Source: an uncultured Pelagibacteraceae bacterium (lineage in GTDB: Bacteria; Pseudomonadota; Alphaproteobacteria; Pelagibacterales; Pelagibacteraceae). Taken from it: a stretch of 64,000 nt of DNA. Position 1 is the stretch's first letter, and each line of letters begins with the position of its first letter. Location of the stretch: assembly GCA_902629585.1 (NCBI GenBank), contig CACORI010000004.1:1-64000 (forward strand). Direction: 5' to 3'. Under the pieces are notes generated by a model. The model had not been told where the DNA came from and did not search any database. It worked only from the letters and a program-made list of their open reading frames with translations. Position numbers and translations under genes: made by a program. Positions 53,246 to 62,403 of the stretch are shown in pieces.

Positions 53246-54433
53246 CTAGTTTCTTAACTTTTTTTTATGAAAATTAATAAAACTTTCAACGTTGGATTTA
53301 TTGAATGATTTATTTTCCTCAAATGAAACTTTTTTTTTTGAATAAGCAGTGCTTTTTGTGATCCTTGAATGGATTGTAATGTTACCTTTATAAAGCTTAA
53401 GCTTAACAGATCCATTGACTTTATTTTTTTTTAAATCGACAATTTTTTGAAGTTTAAATCTCTCTTTTGAATACCAGTAACCATTATAAATCAATTCTGC
53501 GTATCTAGACAATATCGACTCCTTTTTGTGCATAGTATCTTTATCTAATGTTACTGACTCAATAGCTCTATGTGCTATAATTAGAAGTGTTCCACCTGGG
53601 GTTTCGTAAACTCCTCTAGACTTTATTCCAAGAAATCTGTTTTCAACTAAATCAACTCTCCCAATTCCATTTTTTCCAGCTATTAGATTGAGTTTAACAA
53701 GAATTTTTTCAGGACTCATTTTTTTCCCATTAATACCTATCGGATCACCATTTTTAAAATTAATTGTTACAAATGTTTTTTTATCAGGTGCTTTTTCAGG
53801 AGAAGTTGTCCTTTGAAAAATAAATTCTGGAGCAGAATTTTTTGGATTTTCTAAAATTTTTCCTTCGGTTGAAGTATGAAATAAATTGTCATCTACAGAG
53901 AAAGGTGATGCTCCTTTTTTATCTTTTGGAATGGTAATTTTATGTTTTTGTGCATAATTAATCAAATCGGTTCTCGATTTTAATTTCCAAATTCTCCAAG
54001 GGGCTATTATCTTTATTTTTGGATCAAAGAAGTGGTATCCAAGCTCAAATCTTACTTGATCATTTCCCTTTCCAGTAGCTCCATGAGCTACAGCATTTGC
54101 TTTATATTTTCTGGCTACAGCTATTTGGTCTTTTGCTATTAAGGGTCTTGCTATTGATGTCCCTAGTAAATAAACACCTTCATATATTGCGTGACCTCTG
54201 ATCATTGGAAAAACGTAATCTTTTACAAAAACATTCTTTAAATCTTTTATCACAATTTTTTTTACTCCTAATTTTTTAGCATTTCTTATTATTTTTTTTC
54301 GGTCGATCTTTTGACCAATATCAGCAGTGTAACAAATAATTTCTGAGTTATAATTTTCTTGAAGCCACTTCAATATTATAGAAGTATCGAGTCCTCCTGA
54401 ATATGCTAAGACAATTCTGTTTTTGGATTTCAT
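53246..54433 (-). CDS. argG: argininosuccinate synthase ArgG
   Basis: ATP-dependent joining of citrulline and aspartate in arginine synthesis. The 395-residue protein has the N-type ATP loop VLAYSGGLDTSIILKWL, the GTSIARPLIAK motif, GATGKGNDQVRFELG and GRVDLVENRFLGIKSRGVYETPGG-type residues (GRVDLVENR, RGVYETPGG). Length is normal. It is the only arginine-pathway gene in the window and is spaced 3 bases after the IalB-like gene. Confidence 0.97.
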   Translation of the reverse strand: MKSKNRIVLAYSGGLDTSIILKWLQENYNSEIICYTADIGQKIDRKKIIRNAKKLGVKKIVIKDLKNVFVKDYVFPMIRGHAIYEGVYLLGTSIARPLIAKDQIAVARKYKANAVAHGATGKGNDQVRFELGYHFFDPKIKIIAPWRIWKLKSRTDLINYAQKHKITIPKDKKGASPFSVDDNLFHTSTEGKILENPKNSAPEFIFQRTTSPEKAPDKKTFVTINFKNGDPIGINGKKMSPEKILVKLNLIAGKNGIGRVDLVENRFLGIKSRGVYETPGGTLLIIAHRAIESVTLDKDTMHKKESILSRYAELIYNGYWYSKERFKLQKIVDLKKNKVNGSVKLKLYKGNITIHSRITKSTAYSKKKVSFEENKSFNKSNVESFINFHKKKLRN

Positions 54434-54436
54434 TAA

Positions 54437-54949
54437 TTAACTGCAAGCTGTTTTTGCAGCATTATATGCTTTAGTAAATCCGAGAAGTGAATAATGATCT
54501 ATAGTTTGAGAACCTTTTTGATTATATCCTTTGATCATTATTCGTGATCCTTTTTTCATGACTTTAATCATTTTTTTTTCAATTTTGTTATCAAAGATCC
54601 AAGCAAAACTTTGCTGAACAATATCAAATTCAATTTTCTTTTTGCCAGATATTGCAGTTACAGAATTGTTTTTGTTAAATTCGTAACCGGGACTAGTGCT
54701 TACCTCGTCAGTTATTTTTTCATTAGGCCTAAAAGTAACAAAAAGTCTTGCATCTCTTTTATTAGATTTTGGAGATTGTAATACAGGAGAAGATTGTGCG
54801 TAACAAACAGTTCCTGAAGAATCTATTAAAACCATTGTTTGCCAGTCTTTAAATTTTCCTACTTCTTTCAATTCTTCAGATTTTGAAGGCATTATTGTAA
54901 AAAGGGTAAAAACAAAAAGTATAATAAGATTTTTTTTTATCAAGGACAT
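54437..54949 (-). CDS. IalB-like (invasion-associated locus B) exported protein
   Basis: A 170-residue protein with a signal peptide (residues 1-24) and the IalB domain: FKDWQTMVLIDSSGTVCYAQS, ARLFVTFRP, AWIFDNKIEKKMIKVMKKGS and a C-terminal GFTKAYNAAKTAC. The two conserved cysteines may form a disulfide. The name is historical; in free-living alphaproteobacteria the family is common and of unknown function. Its start overlaps the aldo/keto reductase gene by 10 bases. Confidence 0.85.
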   Translation of the reverse strand: MSLIKKNLIILFVFTLFTIMPSKSEELKEVGKFKDWQTMVLIDSSGTVCYAQSSPVLQSPKSNKRDARLFVTFRPNEKITDEVSTSPGYEFNKNNSVTAISGKKKIEFDIVQQSFAWIFDNKIEKKMIKVMKKGSRIMIKGYNQKGSQTIDHYSLLGFTKAYNAAKTACS

Positions 54950-55977
54950 GGATTTGGATATATTTTTTGAACCTCGTTAATTTCTTTTATTACATCTTCA
55001 CTTAATTTCATATTTACACTTTCTAAATCAGTTTTCAACTGATCCATTTTAGTTGCGCCAATAATTAGCGATGTAATAAAAGGTTGGATTTCACAAAATT
55101 TCAGTGACATTTGAGCAAAATTCAAATCATATTTTTTTGAAATATTATAGTATGCATTAACAGCTTTTGATGTGTTAGGTTTATTATATCTAGTCCAGAA
55201 ATCACCATCTCTTTCCAACCTTGAGCCCTTTGGAAGTTGATTGTTCATATATTTTCCAGTTAGATATCCGCTAGCAAGGGGTGAATAAGCTAATAATCCT
55301 ATTTTTTCTCTAATAGAAATCTCAGCCAACCCAATTTCATAAGTTCTATTTAATAAACTGTATGGATTTTGAATTGACATCATTCTAGGAAGCTTTCCAT
55401 TTTTTGCTAATTCTAAATATTTTGAAACACCCCAAGGTGTTTCATTTGATAAACCTACATATCTAATCTTCCCATCTTTAATAAATTTATCTAAATTTTC
55501 TAAAACATCTTCAAATTGATTCCAATTTTTATTCTCATTGTGTTCGTACCCAAGTCTTCCGAACATGTTGGTATTTCTTTCTGGCCAATGAAGTTGGTAT
55601 AAATCAATGTAGTCAGTCTTTAATCTTTTAAGACTTCCATTTAAAGCCTCATTCATTTTATCAAATGTATAATTGTTTCCTCCCCCTCTGATATATTCTC
55701 TTGCTGGTCCAGAAATTTTTGTTGCAAGAACTATTTTTTCTCTCTTTTTAACTTTCTTGAACCAATTTCCAATAATGATCTCCGTATTTCCAAAAGTTTC
55801 TTTTTTTGGGGGGATTGCATATAGTTCTGCAGTATCCCAAAAATTTACACCTTGATCTAAGGCAAAATCCATTTGTTCAAAACCCTCTTTTTCAGTGTTT
55901 TGCTCACCCCAAGTCATTGTTCCAAGGCAAATTGTACTTACATTAATTTCCGTATTTCCTAATTTTTTATAATTCAT
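54940..55977 (-). CDS. aldo/keto reductase, Tas-like
   Basis: NADPH-dependent TIM-barrel oxidoreductase of 345 residues. The start MNYKKLGNTEINVSTICLGTMTWGEQ and LDQGVNFWDTAELYAIPP with the catalytic Asp/Tyr, the active-site Lys in VLATKISGP, and the His of LYQLHWPERNT form the AKR tetrad. IQNPYSLLNR and LIIGATKMDQL supply the cofactor pocket. Closest to E. coli Tas. Physiological substrate unknown. Followed by the IalB-like gene with a 10-base overlap. Confidence 0.93.
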   Translation of the reverse strand: MNYKKLGNTEINVSTICLGTMTWGEQNTEKEGFEQMDFALDQGVNFWDTAELYAIPPKKETFGNTEIIIGNWFKKVKKREKIVLATKISGPAREYIRGGGNNYTFDKMNEALNGSLKRLKTDYIDLYQLHWPERNTNMFGRLGYEHNENKNWNQFEDVLENLDKFIKDGKIRYVGLSNETPWGVSKYLELAKNGKLPRMMSIQNPYSLLNRTYEIGLAEISIREKIGLLAYSPLASGYLTGKYMNNQLPKGSRLERDGDFWTRYNKPNTSKAVNAYYNISKKYDLNFAQMSLKFCEIQPFITSLIIGATKMDQLKTDLESVNMKLSEDVIKEINEVQKIYPNPCP

Positions 55978-56019
55978 TATGATTTATTGTCACAAATTTT
56001 AATTATCTTTTAAGGCATC

Positions 56020-56047
56020 TTGAATAATTAGTAAAAGACTATATATT
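56020..56047 (+). promoter_or_regulatory. candidate promoter of the Bax-inhibitor-like gene
   Basis: TTGAAT (56020-56025) and TATATT (56042-56047) are separated by 16 bases and precede the ATG at 56057 by 9 bases, so the leader would be very short. The -35 matches 4 of 6 and the -10 5 of 6 sigma-70 positions. Weak evidence in AT-rich DNA. Confidence 0.3.
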
Positions 56048-56056
56048 TTAGATAAT

Positions 56057-56818
56057 ATGGAATTTAATAAAAAAGGAATTCTTGAAAGAGCTAAGATAGC
56101 CGCTCAAGAAACTGCTGTAACAGATGAAGGCCTAAGAGCTTATATGCTAAAAGTATATAATTACATGGCAACTGGTGTTTTACTTACTGGAATAATTGCA
56201 CTTTTAACATTTAAAATGTCGGTTGTTACTGATGCCTCTGGATCTATCATAGGACTTACACAAATGGGTAATGCAATTTATTTATCTGGTTTAAAATGGC
56301 TTGTAATGTTGGCACCTTTAGGAATAGTTTTTTACATGAGTTTTGGTATCAGTAAGATGAGCGCATCAAAAGCTCAAACAACATTTTGGGTTTTTGCAGC
56401 ATTGATGGGGTTATCTTTATCCTCAATTTTATTGGTTTACACAGGTATGAGTGTAACAAGAGTTTTCTTTATTACTTCCGCAACTTTTGGAGCGATGAGC
56501 ATATATGGTTACACTACTAAAAGAGATCTAACTAAACTAGGATCTTTTTTAATGATGGGTCTTATTGGCATTATTATTGCTTCAATTGTAAATATTTTTA
56601 TGAAGTCTTCGATGATGTACTTTGTTATTTCAATTTTAGGTGTTTTAATATTTGTAGGTTTAACAGCATATGATACACAAAAAATCAAAAACATGTATGT
56701 TGCTAGTGACTCAGGTGAATTGATTGGAAAAAAAGCAGTCATGGGAGCTTTAACTCTTTATTTAGACTTTATCAATTTATTCATCATGCTCTTAAGACTT
56801 TTTGGTCAAAGAAGATAA
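56057..56818 (+). CDS. Bax inhibitor-1/YccA-family membrane protein
   Basis: A 253-residue protein with seven predicted membrane segments of the BI-1/TMBIM fold, including RAYMLKVYNYMATGVLLTGI, FWVFAALMGLSLSSILLVYTG and LTAYDTQKIKNMY, the family motif with acidic residues near the pore, and LYLDFINLFIMLLRLFG. Bacterial members are thought to conduct calcium or protons or to interact with FtsH. Alphaproteobacterial copies are common. Stands alone on the plus strand. Confidence 0.93.
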   Translation: MEFNKKGILERAKIAAQETAVTDEGLRAYMLKVYNYMATGVLLTGIIALLTFKMSVVTDASGSIIGLTQMGNAIYLSGLKWLVMLAPLGIVFYMSFGISKMSASKAQTTFWVFAALMGLSLSSILLVYTGMSVTRVFFITSATFGAMSIYGYTTKRDLTKLGSFLMMGLIGIIIASIVNIFMKSSMMYFVISILGVLIFVGLTAYDTQKIKNMYVASDSGELIGKKAVMGALTLYLDFINLFIMLLRLFGQRR

Positions 56819-56826
56819 ATTTTAAT

Positions 56827-57168
56827 TTAAAGTTTTTTCCAATTAGTATTCTTTAAGAGAAGATTTAAATCAGCAGAATTTTTTAATATTTTTCCGTTTG
56901 TATCCGTTATTAGATATTTTAAATTTTTATTCTTTGGTTTAAAGTTTTTGCAGATTTTATAAAGAGCATTTTCTGCTGCATTTTTGAATACGCTAAAACC
57001 TACCTGTTTACTAGATATATTCAAACCATAATCTTTCCATGAGCCTTCAGAAACCATTTTTGCGTATAAATTTAATATAATTTTTAATTCATCCTTTTCA
57101 AAAAAGTTTTTATCTTCTAATCTTTTATCGTTAATATTATTGACGACTAATCTTAGGTTATTATTCAT
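56827..57168 (-). CDS. DUF2794-family protein
   Basis: A 113-residue protein characteristic of alphaproteobacteria. FFEKDELKIILNLYAKMVSEGSW-type helix (DELKIILNLYAKMV), WKDYGLNI and FSVFKNAAENALYKICK match the DUF2794 pattern of a small, basic, soluble protein. Function unknown. Its start overlaps the septation gene by 8 bases. Confidence 0.85.
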   Translation of the reverse strand: MNNNLRLVVNNINDKRLEDKNFFEKDELKIILNLYAKMVSEGSWKDYGLNISSKQVGFSVFKNAAENALYKICKNFKPKNKNLKYLITDTNGKILKNSADLNLLLKNTNWKKL

Positions 57169-57712
57169 TTGTTTTGTATTTATTGATTAAACCTATCTGA
57201 AAAGCTGTAAAAATAAAAGTTATTGGCAATAAACCCCAAACTTTAAAATTAACCCAAAATTCCTCAGATTGAGTTCTCCATACCAATTCATTTAATATTG
57301 CTAGGCTAAAGAAAAAATATATCCACCTTTTATTTAGTATTTCCCATCCTTCCTCTTTTAACATGATAGAATTTCCCATCAATTTTTTTAGAAGGGGCTC
57401 ATTCGTAAAAAATTTTCCTGTCAGTAAGGCTAAACCAAATAAAATGTTTATAATTGTTGGTTTTATATATATAAATACAGGATTATCAAAATAAATTGTT
57501 AATCCTCCAAAAAAAGTAATTAAGATTCCACTAAGTAATGGAACTTTAGGTATTTTTTTTTCTAAGAACCAAATTATGGCTAATGCCAGAATTGTCGCAA
57601 TTATAAATGGAGGAATTGCAACCTTTAAATCTTTTCCACTATCGTAGTAGTAGTAAAAAAAAATTACTAATGGGCCAAAATCTGTAAGAAATTTTAAAAA
57701 AGATTTATTCAC
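57161..57712 (-). CDS. yciB: intracellular septation protein A (IspZ/YciB)
   Basis: A 183-residue inner-membrane protein with five to six membrane segments. FLKFLTDFGPLVIFFYYYY at the start, PLLSGILITFFGGLTIYF, FIYIKPTIINILFGLALL and NELVWRT, then FWVNFKVWGLLPITFIFTAFQ are the YciB pattern. The family helps cell-envelope synthesis and division. It overlaps the DUF2794 gene by 8 bases. Divergent from hspQ. Confidence 0.93.
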   Translation of the reverse strand: MNKSFLKFLTDFGPLVIFFYYYYDSGKDLKVAIPPFIIATILALAIIWFLEKKIPKVPLLSGILITFFGGLTIYFDNPVFIYIKPTIINILFGLALLTGKFFTNEPLLKKLMGNSIMLKEEGWEILNKRWIYFFFSLAILNELVWRTQSEEFWVNFKVWGLLPITFIFTAFQIGLINKYKTNE

Positions 57713-57794
57713 CGTATTGTTATTAACACATTTAAGAATTTCGTTAAAACTTAATATTTTTGTTATTGATTTTTATATTTAAATACCCATACTA

Positions 57795-58121
57795 ATGTCA
57801 ATGGCAATTCAAAAAGCAAAATTTTCAATTGGTGATATCGTAAAACACAAACATTTTGAGTTTAGAGGTGTTATTTATGATGTAGATTTTGAATTCAATA
57901 ATTCTGAGGAATGGTATCAGTCAATACCAAAAAATGTTAGACCTAGAAAAGATCAGCCATTTTATCACTTGTTAGCTGAAAATGATGAAATTACTTATGA
58001 AGCATATGTATCGGAACAGAATTTATTAAATGATGATTCTGACGAACCGATAAAACACCCGTTAATCGAAGAGATTTTTTCAGGTAAAAAGGGCTCGAGT
58101 TATTTTAAGCCTTCCAATTAA
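57795..58121 (+). CDS. hspQ: heat-shock protein HspQ
   Basis: A 108-residue YccV-like beta protein. KFSIGDIVKHKHFEFRGVIYDVDFEF, RPRKDQPFYHLLAE and YEAYVSEQNLL are diagnostic of HspQ, which in E. coli slows mutant DnaA and acts as a Lon specificity enhancer. The ATG at 57795 is followed by another at 57801, either of which may start. Separated from ccmC by a 152-base gap with a strong hairpin. Confidence 0.9.
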   Translation: MSMAIQKAKFSIGDIVKHKHFEFRGVIYDVDFEFNNSEEWYQSIPKNVRPRKDQPFYHLLAENDEITYEAYVSEQNLLNDDSDEPIKHPLIEEIFSGKKGSSYFKPSN

Positions 58122-58184
58122 ATCATTTTTTAAACACAATTAGCTCAAATCTTAGACATAGAGAGTGAATATTATCAATTTACA

Positions 58185-58244
58185 ACTGATCAAGAGTGTT
58201 ACTTTTTACCTCTATCATTATCTCCCTCTACATTCTTGATCAGT
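58185..58244. repeat. 15-bp inverted repeat (hairpin) between hspQ and ccmC
   Basis: ACTGATCAAGAGTGT (58185-58199) pairs with ACATTCTTGATCAGT (58230-58244): 15 pairs including one G-T/U, with an 11-bp perfect outer part, around a 30-base pyrimidine-rich loop. Its 3' arm ends 29 bases before the ccmC ATG. No T-run follows either arm, so it is not an ordinary terminator. Each arm also contains the palindrome TGATCA. It may be an RNA structure in the ccm leader or an operator pair. Confidence 0.7.
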
Positions 58245-58273
58245 CAATTCTTTCATATTAAAATATATCTAAC

Positions 58274-58990
58274 ATGAAGTTTGTATTTAAATTATTTGAA
58301 CCAAATAAGATTTTTCTTATTACTTCTAGAGCTCCAAAATATGTTATGGCTTTATTTATCATTGTCATTTCAATAGGATTACTTGAGGCACTAATTTTTT
58401 CACCTGAGGATTATAAACAAAGTCATTCAGTAAGAATAATGTATGTTCATGTACCAGCAGCATGGATTTCACTTGGTATTTTTTCATCTATGACATTTTT
58501 GTCTTTAAGCGGTTACATATTTAAAAATAAGAATTTTTTTTTAATTTCAAAGAGTCTTGCATCATCTGGATTAGTTTTTAATATAATTGCTTTAGTTACA
58601 GGCTCTATTTGGGGGAAGCCAACATGGGGGACTTGGTGGGCTTGGGATGCCAGGATAACCTCGATGTTAATTCTAGCTCTTTTTTATTTTATGTATTTGA
58701 TAGCATGGAGAATTTATGAAAATAAAGATTATATTTTCAAAATTACAACATTAATTACTTTATTTGGAATTATAAATGTCCCTATTATCAAGTTTTCAGT
58801 TGATTGGTGGAATACTCTACATCAACCAGCATCCATTAATATTTTATCCAAAACAACAATACATTCGTCAATGTTATTTCCTTTATTAATAATGACTGCG
58901 GCATTTGCTCTATTTTCTTTATTAATTTTTTTAATGAAATATAATACAGAATTGATAAAAATTAAGAATAAAGGCTTAGATAGATTATGA
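58274..58990 (+). CDS. ccmC: heme exporter / CcmC permease
   Basis: Inner-membrane protein that loads heme onto CcmE during cytochrome c maturation (system I). The 238-residue protein has six membrane segments and the heme-handling tryptophan-rich motif WGKPTWGTWWAWDARI between segments, plus the flanking histidines in YVHVPAAW and TLHQPASI. It starts the ccmCDEFGH run; ccmA and ccmB are not in the window. Confidence 0.96.
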   Translation: MKFVFKLFEPNKIFLITSRAPKYVMALFIIVISIGLLEALIFSPEDYKQSHSVRIMYVHVPAAWISLGIFSSMTFLSLSGYIFKNKNFFLISKSLASSGLVFNIIALVTGSIWGKPTWGTWWAWDARITSMLILALFYFMYLIAWRIYENKDYIFKITTLITLFGIINVPIIKFSVDWWNTLHQPASINILSKTTIHSSMLFPLLIMTAAFALFSLLIFLMKYNTELIKIKNKGLDRL

Positions 58991-59214
58991 TCAACGAAAT
59001 TATTAATATGAATGGATATGGACTTTACGTATGGTCTGCTTTTACATTTACCTTAGTAAGTTTTGTTTCACTATATATCGTTACCAAAGCGCATTACACA
59101 AAAGAAAAAAATAAATTTGAAGTAAAATTTGGAGCTCTTGACCCAAAGAAAGCAGAAGTTGCAAGATCACAAGTTATTAATAGAGAAATTTTATCTACCA
59201 CTAACAATATTTAA
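58987..59214 (+). CDS. ccmD: heme exporter protein CcmD
   Basis: A small membrane protein (75 residues) that keeps CcmE:CcmC/ABC complexes together. One membrane segment (about 9-29) preceded by NMNGYGLYVWSAFTF, the typical CcmD opening, and a charged C-terminal tail. It overlaps ccmC by 4 bases (ATGA) and is followed by ccmE after 10 bases. Family identity rests mostly on place and length, with supporting sequence pattern. Confidence 0.82.
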   Translation: MINEIINMNGYGLYVWSAFTFTLVSFVSLYIVTKAHYTKEKNKFEVKFGALDPKKAEVARSQVINREILSTTNNI

Positions 59215-59224
59215 CTTTTAAAAG

Positions 59225-59644
59225 ATGTATGGTCGAAAAGTTAAACTAAGATTTTTATTTATAGCGTCAGTATTTCTATCTTTAATATTATCGGCTTTTT
59301 TGATTTTAAAATCTTTAGAGGAAAATGTTGTTTATTTTAAATCACCATCAGATATTCAATTTTTAGAGGAAATAAAAAATCAGAAAATTAGAGTAGGAGG
59401 AATGGTAAAAGAAAATTCAATTAAAGTTTTACCTGAGAAAATAAATTTTATTGTTACTGACTATAAAAATGAAATTTATGTAGTTTATTCTGGTGTTCTA
59501 CCAAATCTCTTCTCTGAAGGGAAAGGAGTTGTTGCAGAAGGTTTTTTAAAAGATAGAAATTTTTTCGAGGCAACAAAAATTCTAGCAAAACATGATGAAA
59601 ATTATATGCCTCCAGAAGTTAAAGAGGCTTTAAAGGAAAAATAA
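59225..59644 (+). CDS. ccmE: heme chaperone CcmE
   Basis: Periplasmic heme chaperone, anchored by one N-terminal segment (residues 6-27), which holds heme covalently. The 139-residue protein has the OB-fold [32 protein letters not shown] and the heme-binding histidine in [14 protein letters not shown] (H-x3-Y). Sits between ccmD and ccmF with 1 base to the latter. Confidence 0.95.
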   Translation: MYGRKVKLRFLFIASVFLSLILSAFLILKSLEENVVYFKSPSDIQFLEEIKNQKIRVGGMVKENSIKVLPEKINFIVTDYKNEIYVVYSGVLPNLFSEGKGVVAEGFLKDRNFFEATKILAKHDENYMPPEVKEALKEK

Positions 59645-59645
59645 A

Positions 59646-61514
59646 ATGTTATCTAGCTCGATAGGTTATTATTCTTTAATTTTTGGACTGTGTGTTTCCA
59701 TCGTTATTATATTTTTATCAATAAGGAATTTTAAAATTTCAAATAATTTAGATAAAAAAATATTGATATTTTCCTTCGTCCAGTTTGCTCTAGTATTGGT
59801 AAGCTTTTTAGGATTAATATCGGCCTTTGTTTTTTCAGATTTTAGTAATGAAACAGTTTTTAATAATTCCCACACAACCAAACCATTATTTTATAAAATC
59901 ACAGGAACGTGGGGAAATCATGAAGGAAGTTTATTATTATGGTTATTAGTATTAACTTTATTTATTTTTATATTTCTACTTAAATCAAAAAATCAGCCTA
60001 ACAAATACAGAATTCTTACTGTTATATTTCAACAAATAATAATATTTGGTTTTTTTACTTTTTTAATTAAAACATCTAATCCTTTTAATTATTTATTCCC
60101 GATTAATGAAGAAGGCTTGGGTTTGAATCCAATTCTTCAAGATCCTGCATTAGCCATTCACCCTCCAATCCTTTATTTAGGATATGTTGGGTCCTCTATA
60201 ATATTTTCCAGTGTGTTAGCCGCAACCACATTAAATAATATTAATATTTACTGGGCAAAGCATATTAAGGTTTGGGTTTTAACTTCTTGGGTTTTTCTTA
60301 CTCTAGGAATTTTATTAGGATCGATATGGGCATATTATGAATTAGGCTGGGGTGGTTTTTGGTTTTGGGACCCTGTAGAAAATGTTTCTTTAATGCCTTG
60401 GTTGGCTCTGACAACTTTATTTCATTGTTTATTAGTTCTAGAAAAAAGACCTATTTTTAAATCGTGGGTTATAATTTTATCAATATCTACTTTTACACTC
60501 AGTATGTGTGGAACCTTTTTAGTCCGTTCGGGTATATTGAATTCCGTACATACTTTTGCGAATGATCCAGAGAGGGGATTATTCATTTTATCTTTTTTAT
60601 TTGTATTAGTATTTATTTCGATATTCATATTTTTCATTTTTCATAAAAATGATGAAAATTATTCATCACCTATTTTTTTGTTAAGCAAAGAAACCTCTCT
60701 AGTGATTAATAATTGGTTTATGATGTACTTTTTATCAGTAATCTTAATTGGAACAGTTTATCCAATATTTTTAGATGTAATATCTTCACAAAAAATTTCT
60801 GTTGGTCCACCATTCTATCATAAGTTATTAATTCCATTTCTAATTCCTTTTTTAATTTTTATGGCTATAGGGCCAAGGCTAAAATGGATTAAATCTGAAT
60901 TAAAGGGAAAATCAAACTTAATATTATTACTGATTATCTCTTTATTTCTCTCATTTTTTATAATCAGAAATTTTGACCCAAACTATTTATTGAATAGTAT
61001 TTTAATTGGGAGTGCTTTTTATTTATTTTTTATAACTATACAAGATTTTTTTATTAAAAAAAAAAGATTAAGTCAAAACGTAGCTCATTTTGGCTTCAGC
61101 CTATTAATTTTAAGTATTTTATTTAATAACATTTTATCCAAAGAGATAATTACCAATTTAAGAGTTGGTGAAAGTTACAAAAATAAAGATTTAGAAATAG
61201 TTTTTAATGATTTAATAAAAGAAGATAAAAAAAACTATGTATCGTTTACAGGAAATTTCTCAATAACAGATAAAAGTTTTAAAAGCTTATTAAAACCTGA
61301 ACTTAGAGTTTACAATCAACCAAATATTATAACTAGTGAAGCTGATATAAAAATCACATTGTATCGTGATAACTTCATTACTATTAATTCTGTCAAAAAT
61401 GAGGATTATTTTAATGTTAGATATTTAGTGAAGCCTTTCATGTTGTGGATTTGGATTTCAGTATTGTTGATAGTGTTGGGAGGATTAACAAGTTTATTAA
61501 AAAAAAATGACTAA
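59646..61514 (+). CDS. ccmF: heme lyase subunit CcmF
   Basis: Large membrane component of the heme lyase that attaches heme to apocytochrome c. The 622-residue protein has about fifteen membrane segments, the WWD-type domain WGGFWFWDPVENVSLMPW, HPPILYLGYVG, and the terminal membrane span. The HG-type GTWGNHEGSLLLW motif is also typical. It overlaps ccmG by 8 bases. Length matches the family. Confidence 0.96.
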   Translation: MLSSSIGYYSLIFGLCVSIVIIFLSIRNFKISNNLDKKILIFSFVQFALVLVSFLGLISAFVFSDFSNETVFNNSHTTKPLFYKITGTWGNHEGSLLLWLLVLTLFIFIFLLKSKNQPNKYRILTVIFQQIIIFGFFTFLIKTSNPFNYLFPINEEGLGLNPILQDPALAIHPPILYLGYVGSSIIFSSVLAATTLNNINIYWAKHIKVWVLTSWVFLTLGILLGSIWAYYELGWGGFWFWDPVENVSLMPWLALTTLFHCLLVLEKRPIFKSWVIILSISTFTLSMCGTFLVRSGILNSVHTFANDPERGLFILSFLFVLVFISIFIFFIFHKNDENYSSPIFLLSKETSLVINNWFMMYFLSVILIGTVYPIFLDVISSQKISVGPPFYHKLLIPFLIPFLIFMAIGPRLKWIKSELKGKSNLILLLIISLFLSFFIIRNFDPNYLLNSILIGSAFYLFFITIQDFFIKKKRLSQNVAHFGFSLLILSILFNNILSKEIITNLRVGESYKNKDLEIVFNDLIKEDKKNYVSFTGNFSITDKSFKSLLKPELRVYNQPNIITSEADIKITLYRDNFITINSVKNEDYFNVRYLVKPFMLWIWISVLLIVLGGLTSLLKKND

Positions 61515-62025
61515 TAAAAAAACCTTAATAGTTATTACATCTTTTTTTACTTTTATTTTTTTAATATTTTTTAAAGGTTTAAATAATTCTAATACTTATA
61601 AGCCATCTAAAAGTCAGAATGATACGATTCCAAAATTCTCTGCTTATTCTTTTTATGAAAAAAAAATAATTAATTCAGAAAATATTTTTAATGAAAAAAA
61701 ATTTTATTTATTAAATATTTGGTCATCTTGGTGTTTACCTTGTAGAGATGAACATCCTTTGATAATGAGTTTAAAGGAAAATAAAAAATTAGAGATAATA
61801 GGCCTGAATTATAAAGATAAAAATAAAAATGCTAAAAAGTTTATAGATGATTTAGGTAATCCTTACTCTAGAATTTTACTAGATAATGATGGCACAAAAG
61901 CAATCGAATGGGGCGCATATGGAGTTCCCGAGACATTTCTTATTTTTGATAATAAAATTATTAAAAAATATATTGGACCGTTAAACCCAGAATCAGTTTT
62001 GGAAATTAAAAATTATATAAAATGA
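61507..62025 (+). CDS. ccmG: thiol:disulfide interchange protein CcmG (DsbE)
   Basis: Membrane-anchored periplasmic thioredoxin that reduces apocytochrome c. The 172-residue protein has an N-terminal anchor (about 6-24) and the active-site motif NIWSSWCLPCRDEHP (C-x2-C). GVPETFLIF with the cis-proline and KKYIGPLNPES complete the fold. It overlaps ccmF by 8 bases and ccmH by 4 bases. Confidence 0.95.
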   Translation: MTNKKTLIVITSFFTFIFLIFFKGLNNSNTYKPSKSQNDTIPKFSAYSFYEKKIINSENIFNEKKFYLLNIWSSWCLPCRDEHPLIMSLKENKKLEIIGLNYKDKNKNAKKFIDDLGNPYSRILLDNDGTKAIEWGAYGVPETFLIFDNKIIKKYIGPLNPESVLEIKNYIK

Positions 62026-62384
62026 AAATCTTGAAAATTATTATTATATTCATCATAATATTTTCTTCACAAAATATAAAAGCTGAAGAAAAAAATCTTC
62101 AAAACAAGATAACGAAAAATTTACGTTGTTTAATTTGTCAAGGCCAGTCTGTTTATGACTCTGACTCAGAATTTGCAATTAGTTTAAAACTTGTTGTGCA
62201 AAATAAAATTAATCAGGGTTTTTCTGAGAAAGAGATTTATAATTTCTTAACTGATAAATATGGTGAGTGGATATTATATGAACCTAAATTTAATAAAAAT
62301 ACATATATTTTGTGGTTTTTGCCACTATTGATCTTCTTATTTGGGGGTGCGATAGTGTTTAAAAAATTTATAAAATTTAAATAA
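62022..62384 (+). CDS. ccmH: cytochrome c maturation protein CcmH (short form)
   Basis: Periplasmic disulfide-handling component of the heme lyase. The 120-residue protein has a signal/anchor at the N-terminus, the diagnostic LRCLICQGQSVYDSDSEFA (LRC-x2-C-Q) and a C-terminal membrane segment. The fused TPR part (CcmI) is missing, as in organisms with separate CcmI; none was seen here. It starts 4 bases before the ccmG stop and ends the run. Confidence 0.94.
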   Translation: MKILKIIIIFIIIFSSQNIKAEEKNLQNKITKNLRCLICQGQSVYDSDSEFAISLKLVVQNKINQGFSEKEIYNFLTDKYGEWILYEPKFNKNTYILWFLPLLIFLFGGAIVFKKFIKFK

Positions 62385-62403
62385 TAATCTGTTATTAAAT
62401 GAA

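Noticed and set aside
58185-58244. Reading the ccmC-upstream hairpin as a terminator of hspQ
   Set aside because: Neither arm is followed by a T-run on either strand, and the 30-base loop is too long.
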